From: Branchiostoma floridae
Lineage: Eukaryota > Chordata > Leptocardii > Amphioxiformes > Branchiostomatidae
Reading direction: 5' to 3'
Length of the DNA: 64,000 bases
NCBI RefSeq assembly: GCF_000003815.2
Contig: NC_049984.1
Span: 16,996,495 to 17,060,494, forward strand
Positions within the stretch are counted from its first letter, which is position 1, and every line of letters starts with the position of its first letter. Shown in pieces: positions 27,601 through 39,600 of this stretch. The notes under the pieces are model-generated. The model was not told the DNA's origin. It was given only the letters and a program-made list of their open reading frames with translations, and did not search any database. A program made the position numbers and the translations under genes.

Positions 27601-30600
27601 ACTGACATTTGTTAAATATGCCGGCCACAACCTCTGCCTGGCTGTACAGTATACTTCATACCGGATTTCATCAAGCAAATTGAGAAAAATTTCTTGGTAG
27701 TCAGGTTCAGATGACTTTGCCATTCTCTCACAATGAGGTTAAGGCGCAGAATACCATTACAAAATTGATATATTTCTGCATATCTCGGTCAATGTAAATG
27801 TTATTGAGACCCTTCCAGACAGGGAATACTAGCCACACTATTGATGCGTATTGATTTTTCTAGCAGCGTCTCAGTAAATGCCATCTTTTCATGTCACCCT
27901 GCATAAAAGGAGCCATCTTTCTGTTACGGCAGATGAAAAGTACGGATCAGTCTTCTGTTCCATTGAGGATAAAAGGAGTAGAATGTTGTTCTGTAACATT
28001 TTTGTGTCAGCTGCAACTTTGTACTACATAGTTTCATCTCCATTGACATGTATGTATGTTAGATTTTATAGATGTTTGACATTGCAAGCGTCCATCGCGT
28101 ACAGGTAGCATTCAACTGGTAATATAAAGCTTCATGGCTGCATGCTATAAAATGAATGATCTTGCGTCATAAATGAACAATATCCAAAAATTACAAGGGA
28201 ATTTTGCTGTCTAAAGCTCACAGTTACACATTATATAATAATGTACCGTTAGAATAAAGACACATTTCCGATACATTACTCATTGGAATCCTATTTTCCG
28301 ATAAATAACTCATTGGAATTTTAGATCACATCATATCCATAGTGGTATCAAAATCATTCCGTCAATTCCCACCGGCAGTTTGATGGCACCCTTAACTGCT
28401 ACCATCAGAGGTTGTCAAATATCACCATGTGATTCTATAGCATTGAAGATGCAGACGTGGCAAAACATACTAATGAAATCTGGCCATAAAAAAGCCACTT
28501 GCCTCCATAGGAGCGCCAATCATGGAACCCAATATCCCTACTTAGGATTCAAATGGTTTGGGTAATAATTTGTCACTGAGCCAGAATAACTAACATGCCA
28601 AAAGCTCTAGAGGGCCATTGAAGAAACTGACGAATCAAATGACTGTATCAGTGCATGTACATGTCAATATCAGAATTTCAAATCGAAAAGAAATGGATTT
28701 ACAACATTTATAATACATACAATGAATGTATATGTACATTGTATTCACGAACATATCGGGAAGCAGAAACATTTCTTGTTTAACAGACACGTAAAGGAAT
28801 ACTGGTGAAAATTTGAATTCCCAGCGCGTTGTCAGCTCCGATATTTATCATCTCTAGTGCAACCCGCATCCCTCCAAACAGAAATTTATAGATCTCGGCA
28901 GATGCTTGGAAATTAACAGCAAACTCCCTGAGCCTGATAGATTAACTCTCTGCTTTCCATGTGGAGAAATAAATGGGTACCTAATCGTGCAGTTAGAAAG
29001 AGGGACTGTGTGCTTCTCTTTGCCAAGCCCGTTTAGTTTATCATGAACTGCTTTAGCATACAAATTAGCGATTCTTTCAAATGAGAAAAAGGGTGTCGCT
29101 ACTTGGCCATGGCTCAAATTTTATTCTTGAGAATTTATCACACAGTCCCTATGGCTGGAATCAAACCTCATATAACATATACATGTGTTATGTTACCATT
29201 GAAATCCTCTTAATGGGTATTAATGATTGAACTTGATACCTTTCCTTATGGTAAGAATCAGAACTTGAAAGACCAGCAAGATTAACAAGAAGATCCCCTT
29301 TCATACTGGTTTACTCCATACACATTGATGTAGTTCTTGCCTTTTCCCCTGGAATATGCTAGGCAAAACGAAGAAGACATTAAGAGGCACACCCACTACC
29401 CAGGTTCTGTATTATTACCCGGTGATATGCCATGCATGGCCTACATTCACGGCTATGTAGACCGCAGCGACATTGACACCGTTATGAATAATTCAGTCTG
29501 AAACCCTGACACCCCGTATATTGATTGAAAGATACATGCAGCAATGACCTACGGTATCTTTGCGCACCATTACCTTCTTTTATGCGCCCTGGTATATAAT
29601 ACTGAAGACCAACATTGGCTGCTACATTATAAAATAATTATTAATGGCTTTTGCATTTCATAGTGGTTGTAAATCCTTTCTTTATAAAGGCAGGCTTTAC
29701 ATATAAAATGACTTGATAGACTGAGCCATTATGTTGTTTGCAGCTTTGACCTATATTTTCTTAACAAAACCTTACAATGGGGGTTAGTTGTAAACAGCAC
29801 TTTAATTCATATACAACATAAACTACCATGAATAATTTAGAGGGAAAAGCCGCATAATAAATGAGTGAAATGAATCACCATGGAAAATTGTATTCCTCAA
29901 CGAGAATCTTAATAAGAATAATCAGGTATTTATATCATATAATCACTGCCAAGGTTATGATAGTGGTTTCTCTGTCTGAGGGGCTGTTGGCTTTTTAGCT
30001 TTACATTGAAGAAACCAAATATAGATATTTCATTTGATTGCTTTGATGAGTAATGATGGTTTAATCTCCAAGCAGATGCTAGGGTAAGAGTTTCTGATGA
30101 CTGGGTTTTTCTGCCAATCTATAGCTGTCAGAGAGGCCATGCATTTAGAAAACAATACAATCTTCCAACCTAAAATCTGTTTGAAGATACTGGGTCACTA
30201 ACACAGAGACTGACTGAGCAGGGAGAGATGATATCGAAGAGCATTGAGAATTTATATTAACAATGCAAGATATTTGTGGCATTTCTTATTGGACTTGGTT
30301 CAGCTGCTCTGTAAAGCTGATATTTTTGTAACCAAAAAAGGAGAAAAGGTGCCAGTGATCAGCAAAATAGTATAATTAATCCATGTCTAAATTTTGGCAT
30401 GAGTGTAAGTCTAGGAAGGGCACAATGCTCCTGTTAAATGATTCGGAGAAAAATGCAATGTGATGGAACAGAAACACTGCCTCAACCTTGGCCCGTGCAA
30501 GAATGTCATCCATTCTGCCCGGTGACATGATTTACAATTTCGGCACTCCGATGCAGACCTTTGCCAAAGCTTTAGTGACAACCCACTGCATCACGCCAAA

Positions 30601-33600
30601 ACTTTCCACTCTCCAAATGGTTTTGGGACTGCGTAGGGAAAGCTTCAAGTTGAACCCAATGTGCAGACATATATCACTCTCTACTCTTTGACTAAATTGA
30701 ATAGTAAGTAGCTGCAGTAGGCTGGGGAGGGAATATGAGGAAGGTAGATTTGGCCGTCAGTTTGTATCGTTACCGGATAAGCTACCAAGCTGAAAAAAAG
30801 TGAATACTTGGTCACATGAAACATAGATCTTTTTGGAGACTGTAAATGTAATAAGTGTAAAGAAAAGAAGCACCCTGTCCAACATGTGCAAGTATGCACG
30901 CAGTACCGTAATTACGCATTCCGCCACCTCTTCAACAATGTCAGGATGTACCATTACCCCATTTTCTAGCCTTTAATTTGCAAAGCAGTGAACTTTCTGA
31001 GCCAAATTAACCCCTGCACCCAAAACTGGAACCCTATAATAGACAGTTCCAACTTGTTAGCTAAGTAACTTCACTGATTGCTCAATTACACACAGGATAA
31101 CATGTCCTGTCTTCTTGAAATTAACTCAAGCAATCAATGGTTCTTTTTTGAACTAACGAAGTACTGACTGATATGTTGAGTTACGAACGCTACAGGTTTA
31201 CTGTCTTTCTTTCCTTTGGAACATGCTTGAAAATGATGTATTATCTTAGTTGCTTCCTTCCACCAGTGTTTCTCATACCAAAAGAGCTGATATGATAATA
31301 TACCTTTACTTTCATGGTGTGCAAAATCCAATGAACAAAATAGGTTATCACAGTAATTGAACTAATTCTATATAATCTTCATACTAGAAAAGGTGCACCT
31401 ACTGAGAATGAACAATTTTACACCTTGATGCAACCTGTTTTGCTTACAGGCAGCCACTTTGTTTTACTAACCACAACAAGCAGCTACTGGGAATCCGAGG
31501 GGATGTACGGAGTAATCTTAGCGGGTACCTGACAAAGAGTCAGGAAAACAAAGGGCAAAGGCTACAACTCCACACACCTGATGTAACACTATTAGTATTA
31601 CTACACACATTACTGAGTTACTATTCCTGGCTCTTTGTCTTGCCTCACATCACAACCATCAACAAAGTCAACATAAACACTGCAAAGAACTGGGGAATAC
31701 AGTTTCAAGGTCACCCAGGGTCACAACCATTTTGGGGGGTGGGGTGGAAACACCTGTCTCAGGTATAGACACAATGTTAGAAAATGTTTTTGAAAGAATA
31801 AAAGGATCATATCCATCATGACCAAGAAGCAAACGATTTCCAATTTTTCAAAGCATCAATGTTTGAGAGTAGACTCTCTGCTGTTAATGGCTTTGAGATG
31901 ACCCCAAGAGAAAACCGTGTTCTTGAAAAGGTTTTGTATATGAAACATCGCCTCGGAGCAACAGAAGACGAAAAGCGGCCAGGGGGCCATGTAGTGCGTG
32001 AGATATTTGGTTACTCCAAGTATGCAGCAGTAGGTGTCTCCGACAGGGATACTTCAATAGCATGTTAAGGTCTTGGTATCACGTCAACAACCACTAATTT
32101 CATCTCTCCTTGCAGAGAGGCTCCATTAGCGAAGGGCTTCCATGCCAGACAGCGGAGACGGGACACCAAAATGGCAACCGTGGGGTTGGCGAGAGGGATA
32201 AGTGTGTCACTCAACGTTGGCAAGTTCTGGGCAGCAGACGGAAACGTTACTGCCAACTGTGCCTTTGTGGACATCCAGTTCCTCCCTCTGAGGGTTTCTC
32301 CTTGTGTCAGCACTTTCCAAAAGTAAACACAGCTTCCTACCCAGCTAGGAATAGATTTTACCTGGCATCCTGCACAGAGGTTGGCATTTCCTGATAGGCC
32401 TCTGCACCAGACTTGCTTGCTGGGACAATCTGGTCTAGATAAAGTTTGGTACTCCTTGTTTTTGTTTCAAACTACATTGCAACTAATCATTAGGATTTCT
32501 ACATTAATGTTGAAGCAATACAGCATAAATATAACTCTGTCAATCTATTTCTATTTGCAGAATACATATAAGTACATGTACATGTAGCTCAGACATTTTA
32601 GTTGACATATCAAGAGGCAACGTTTGTAATATAATTATAAGAACAACAGTTTTTGCTACTCTATGGAGTCCTCCACAATGCCAATAGACTCCTATTACAC
32701 ATATACTCTTACAGGTACCAATCCCACAAAATCTAACGATACATGTACTGAATCTGAGAACATAATCATTCTCATACCCACTATAATGATTAGGAATCCC
32801 ATCAGAACAAACTACAGTGTATCAGAATGACATGTACAGACAGTGTTAGGGAACATGGCTTATTTTTCTAGCCACTCAAGCCCACAGGAGCCTGCTACAC
32901 CTCCAGAAGAAGTTCCAGCTGGGACAAGGACACGTTGACAGGTACCACAGACAACAGGAAGGGAGAGAGGAGGGAGGCCTTACTGTCAGGACTGCTGGGC
33001 TTTCAACAGTTTATACTGCAGCAAGGTCAGGGTTAGAGGGCAGCAGTTGGGGAGGGGGGCACTCTGTGTCATGTGATGCACCAGATAGAATACAGATGGG
33101 TGGTTCCCAAACCACTTGAGAGATAATAACTGTGTGAAACAGTAGTTAGGTGTGGGAGACATTCCCAGACAACATTAAGTTACAGGCTTTATACATTCAC
33201 TGATGGACTGTGACACATAATGAGACTCCCGACCATGGCCTGACATGACTTCTCTGTACAGTATCACGATTTAATCTGTCTCCTGGGTGAAGAAAACATG
33301 GAGACACAACAATCAACAGGAGGTGTGAGGAGGAAGGTCAGATTGCCACACCATTCTACAGTAGTCCCAGCAACTCCTGCAACAAGTGTTTTACTACCGG
33401 TCTCAAGGATGTGGAAAAGAACACAGTTTGGAAACAACAGACCCATAAAGTCAGGTTAGGTAAATACAACACACCTTTGACACAAACAAACTGAGCGTTA
33501 AGTGTGACCTTACTTCATGCTTCCTGTTTGTCCTGCAGGACGATGTGAGACAAAATGACTTCGCCTTTCTCAAATAATGGATTAAGAATCCATCCATCAA

Positions 33601-36600
33601 TTTATAAGAACATGGTCAAGAAGGCAGTACAATCAACTGACTGAACAGAAAGAGCATGTATATCAAACCATCAAATTTTTGTTCTTCCACAATTTCTTCT
33701 TCGGCTTCAGAATGGACTTCTCATTCTACAACATTGATTTAGTATCCATTTTCCTTCCCCCCCTCAATTCACAATCACAGCAGCATAGGTTTGCTTCTTT
33801 TGCAGCTTCTTTGTACAATTTACAATGTGGCTGCATTTTTTCCTTTATAAAGTTTTAAAACAAATAGAAATTGATGTCATCTATATAATCCAGTCAGCAT
33901 GGCCTAAGGGTGACTAAAAACTTCAAAATTATTTGTTGACTACATGTTAGTATGGTAAGGTTTTGAGTGATGTCAACTGTAATTCATCCCCCCCCCCTCA
34001 ACAAATGGACCAATCCTAAGGAAGAACAGGCCCCATACTAGACTGCAGCAAAAACAATGGAGTGTGTAGTGAGAGATGGGGTGTTCGGGAGGGTCAAGTT
34101 CGGCCCTGCACTTGACAAGACTCAACTGGCCTCACATTCCTGAAGCCCTTTGTTTATGCAGTAAGGAGCCAAGGGCTTGTTGAAAACTCAACACATTGTA
34201 TGGAAACAGTGAATCCGTATCAAAATCATCTTGGGTTATGTTGGGGATTAAACCAAAATCCGATAAGATATGGAGATTATTAAAAAATCATACAGAGAAT
34301 TTGGAGTACCAGATCCCAGGAGAAATTTTACAAACTTGAAAATCCTTAGAAAGCTTGATGCTCCTTTCCGAAACAAAATGTAACAAATCAATTATCTACA
34401 ACATCAGCTAGATAACTCCATCATTGAATCATCTCTTCTTGAAAGAATAGAGATGACAACACAAACTTCCAACCACAACAGGAAACATCCCTGTGACTTG
34501 GCTGAACTCTGTTCTTATCTGTAACCACCAGGCCTTAGTATCTTAATTGTGCCAAGGGTCTAGGGTCCTGTCAGATACTCAATCTAAAATCGCTATTAAT
34601 GTCTCCATCCACAATAATTCCACACAAGGTACCAGATAACCTTGAAGATCTTTTGTGGAAAAGACTGAGAGACAAAAGTTTGGTAATACAGGGACCAAAC
34701 AACAAGACTGCCAGTTGAAATGTTGACATGTGAGGGTGATTATCCTTTCAACTCTATAGTCCTGGGAACTTCCCCTGTACAAGTGGTTACAGATATGGCA
34801 TCCACATGCCTTTCCGTGCTCTATTTCTTCACATTAGATCTTGTTGAAAAATGGTCTGTTGGTCTTTTTTTGATGATTCTCAAATGATCAAGTAAAGGTG
34901 TGCAAGGCATAACTGAAGAGAGTCACTGCTTTATGTTCATTGCAATGGTGAATTACTTGTACATAATCTGCTTTTCAAATTGCTGTAAGTTTAGACTTCA
35001 GAGATACTTTTGCTATGAGTGTTTCCAAAAATGTCCACTCTCAAAGAGAGCTTTGACTGCACCTCTCTACAGTACAAAGCTGTTGTGAACAAATATCAAT
35101 ATTTACGTCAAAACAACATCCACTGGACGCAGAGCCAGACAAAATATTGCGTCATTCAAAGTTTTCTGATAAAAACTACAGTCTGTCTGTAGTGGACCTC
35201 TCCATAACTGGACATACACAAGCCAGAGTCCTGCTATTTTTACTCCACTTAGCTCACTGACATGGGTTTATCTTATCTTCTTAATCCTGGCCAGAAACAA
35301 CCCTGCTCTGCTCTTAAGATTGCACACTAGCTCCTCATTTATATAGGCAACTCCGCAAGTGGCCACGAACGTTTTGAAACACACCAAAATTACTGTTTCA
35401 ATGACAATATATAGACTATTACTATTGTTACGTATAGGCCAAGTTTTTAAGTTTTCCCCCTAAACTTATTAAAATCAGTTCATTGTGGTCACTGATACAT
35501 AGATAGGCACGTTTAAAAATTCATAGCACTGCATCTTTTTTGAAGTTCAGGTATTCCTCATAGAATGTAATGAATATATCATCAAAACAAAAACGACTTC
35601 TTTATGATTCAGAACCAGTCTTTTCAAAACTCCCCAAACGCCCATAGAATGCCAAGTAGAGGGTAACTGGTCAGATGTCATTTGCAAAGCCGTAAGTAAA
35701 TTTAAGTTGGGATGGCATGAAATACTTTCCAAGTTCCTTGGAAATGTCATTTGGTGTAAGACTATGGGTAAGGGAACGCTGATGCATGGGGCATCAACAG
35801 CATTTGGACAGCTCTGTGAGTGGGGAGGGTACTTCAAGGAGAGATCGGACTCCACGGCACTTTATAATGATAATAATGACAAATTGAAAACCTCTCCACC
35901 ACTTCCTGACAATCTGTGGTGTACTTCACATGCAAATGCTTGCAGATCTGGACAAAAGGGCACGACAAAATGAGGGATAAATGCTGAAATTTACATTGCG
36001 GTTTTCAGTCACGTATTCAATTGTACCTGAGATAGCTTAGTCATGCGACAGTCGACAGACACCATCTTTCCTCTCTAGAAAACATCAACGATTATTCATG
36101 TATTCAAGTTGACCGCCAACATGCCTTTGCCATACGGAACTTGTAAAAGATGACTCTTGTTTCAGCGAAACTCAAAAGCTTGGCGTTGACACAACAATAA
36201 CAAATGCCTGTGGTGCACTTTTGCTGACAACCATTCATGACTTTCAATGCTGGAGCTATGTAAGCAATGCGGCACAGTTCCAAGATTTCTGCAAAAACAC
36301 AAGTTCAAATTTGCTCGCTTTTAAAAACAGCCTCGCTAATGATCTGCATATGGATGATCTATCAAAATAACTCTACAAAGGCCTTGATGATAAACATATT
36401 ACAGGCTGACTCATAACTGTATAAGTTGAATACTTAAATACATCTATGTAATCTTTCATATGTTGTCTTCCTTCAGTAAAAATTGTTGAAATCTACAAGA
36501 ACTACCAGTACAGTGACAGTTACCTCCTGACAACACAATATGTATAAGACAGCCAGGATGATATTAACAATTCCTTGTAAAACATGATGACTAAAACCCT

Positions 36601-39600
36601 TGGATAAACTTAACAGGGCAAAGGAAGTATCATCTGGCGCCAAAGGTGTGGCAATATACGATTTTTCCTGCCTAACCCTAGATTCCAAACATTCCTTTCA
36701 ACGTCTAATACATTTACATAGACACCTCCTACAAGGAAACTGCATTCCAAATCCTCTGTTTGTATCTGTCTTTGATGCAATTTGTCCTACCTTAGCAGAA
36801 GCATAACATAGGCAATGCAGACAATACTGCAATAACTTACTAAGCCTGTGCTACAACAGGCTAATATATACAGCAATGTTTGTAGATGAAGGGGACTTCC
36901 AAGGTAAATGTTGACAGTTATGATCTACCACATCTGCTTTTTTTGTCACAGACCTCTCAAAATGAAATTTCAGAACACAGATTCTGAGAATCTACCAGTT
37001 GCTTTTGGCAATGTATTGGTAAATTTGAGTGTCCCAAATGCTGCTTTGTTGTTCTTCTGTACAATACACCAGTAAGTCATGCAACTGATGGGTAAAGGCT
37101 GGCATGATTGGATCACACACCTTGTAAGTGATACCTTAATCTTGCCCAGCGGCAAAGTCTGTTGCCTTCTCCCCTTCTACGGGTAACATTTCTTTACTTG
37201 ACGTCTTTTACCCTCTATTTTCATACCCTCTGAACTAACGTAATTTCTGACGGGTTCATTTGAGTTATAACATCTTGACTGCCTTCAAAAAAGTCTGTTT
37301 TGACTTCATTTTGTTCAAACAATGTCTGGAGGGCTTAGTCAACATTGTTTCACCTTACCGTCTTCAATTTTCAAACCTGACAATGCCACAGCTGTCACAG
37401 GTACAAGTAGACAAGCCTGTGACTACATACTCATAATCTATAGATTTCATCCATTGTTGCAAATAATGGTTGCATTTCCACCAACTATACTCATCTTTGC
37501 TCTAACAGACACAGGGAGTAAACCTATTATTACTAGGATTCGCTTAGTATTGAATTAAGGGCTTATGATGCATTCATTCAAATAATGCTGCCCACTTGTA
37601 GGTACAAAAGCGTTTTGAGTGAAATACAAAAAACAGACATCAGCTAACTTGACAAACAACTGCATACCGTTACAGTTCTTTCCGACCACAAAAACCAGAC
37701 AAAGGTTTACTCCTTGCTAGCCCTTAAGGATTGGCATATCTTGATATACTGATTGAACCACCCTTCAACAGTTTTTTAATCAGTACCTCCGAAATTGCAA
37801 GCACCATTGGGTCGCGACAACTACAGTCAGATATTTCATAGCCGTCTGTAACTGATGAACACAATCAAAGAGGTACGGATCCAACCTGAAGTAAGCCAGA
37901 GAAAAGTACTGACTGTAAAGCTGGAACAAGAGAAGTAATGGTTTGATCCAGAATGAAACATACCTCTGGTATTGGTGGCCATGTCTGCGACTTTCTGGAA
38001 AGAATCCAAGAAGACTGCTGCAGCCAGGGCTGTAGTCCTGGGGGAGAAGTTAATACAGTTAGCTACTGCACCATGTAAAAGTATGCTTCACTATTGTCTT
38101 CAAAGCTAAGGATATGAAAAATCTGTCTTGTCACTGCTTACCTTCAGGGCAAAAAGATACAAATTAAGTTTAAGATCAGAAACATACTTTAGTATGAGAT
38201 AAACAATGGACCAATTTCGTGTATGGCAACATCGCAACAACTGCTCAATAAGTATTACTGGACAATGCAGTCCTGTAACTAGGCTTCTTAACTCCCTAGG
38301 AGTCTTGGGAAGGTGCTAGCGAGAAACAAAGGAGGACAGTGTCTTAGTATGAGCTTAACGTCTTATGATTGCAGTGATCTTTTTCCAGCAATATCCATCT
38401 GGCTAGATGCTGTGGTGACAACTGAGCTGATAAGACAAGTGCTTGGATCTTTAGGTGTTTCATGTGGGACGGCTTGCTGTTTTCCAAGCCTTCTTTGGTT
38501 TCTTGTTTGACCAAAGGTGAGCTCTATGTTGCTCAGGTGCGCCATATGGTAAAGTTTGCTGTTTGGAGATAAAGTCAGATTTGTCTGCAGACCTTGGCTT
38601 AATGAGTTTTCTGTGCGGTTCTTACAGTAAGAAGCAAATTTAGAAACAAATGTGACATGCTAGTGAATGAGGGGTTTCAGACACCTGCATATTGAAATGT
38701 AATCTTATAGAAATATTTTGATATGATTTTTTCTTTTACGTGAAGACATGTAAAGATAGTTAAACAAAGCAGTTCTGTCTTAAGCAAGATATGTGATCAA
38801 ACAAACAAGGTTGCCCAATCATAACAAAGGCAGCCATAAAAAATATCTGTGAATGGGCATCCGATAATGACCCTTTACTGAAAAGGGATTGGAGCTAAAA
38901 ATAAGTGGCCACTAAGAATCAAGATACTCACTTCAGCTGTGAATGAAGCTTGGTAGCCTTGCTGAGAAAGTCTTCCCATACTGGTGTGCTGGACTGGATT
39001 TAAAAAATCAATAAAAATACTTGTGTTATGCTGATCATAAAATAAACACAATCATGACAGAGTACAAGGCAAGTCTGTTTTTCATAAATTCCAAAGTCCT
39101 TGTTTCTATATCTATGATAGTGAAGTATTTCAGGACAAGGGTTGCTCTTTTGGAAGTTTTTAATCTGTGTCCTTTTATCTCGTGGGACTCACAATCACAA
39201 CAGGCACCACTTGATAGTCTCATGACATCTCTGGGCACGTGTTGTCACCAAAATGCCATGTGAAAGAGCAAAATGAATTGCTTCACAATGCTTAGATCAA
39301 CAAGGCTGACCTAGGAGCAAGACAGGGACGCCCCCCTCCCCCTTCTCAATAACCCTAGCACGTTTAGCTCTCTCTACTTCAGTTACACGACTTTGTTTGT
39401 TCAATGTTGTTGTCCTTATCTAATCAAAATAAAACACAAGTCTATTAACATCCAGACAATTCTGGTCATTCTGTATCGTGTCAAGGATCTGAAAGGAAAT
39501 ACTAGTGGTGGCGACGGGCTCTGGGGACAAGGTAAGACAGATTGGGGAAATCGTCGCGACTGGACCTAGAAAATTGTGCAACACCGGAAGCGACAACGGG

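Larger units (their letters stand above)
6493..37963 (-). other. MTSS1 intron 3, 31.5 kb
   Basis: The exons on either side join without a gap in the family alignment. It holds MITEs (10385, 21019, about 26717, 30062 and a fragment at 18914), a 40-bp minisatellite (10930-11275), simple repeats (15566, 15786, 18999), an assembly gap (23828-23927) and a feature-rich AT stretch at 26.85-30.0 kb that may be regulatory. Many short open frames lie on both strands. None has convincing splice sites together with recognisable protein sequence. Confidence 0.7.

Noticed and set aside
32116-32326. Good plus-strand acceptor (CTCTCCTTGCAG) followed by an open stretch containing an ATG (32171) in strong context, 51 codons
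   Set aside because: No partner exon, no recognisable protein and a stop directly at the would-be donor. Kept only as a note; RNA data could revive it.
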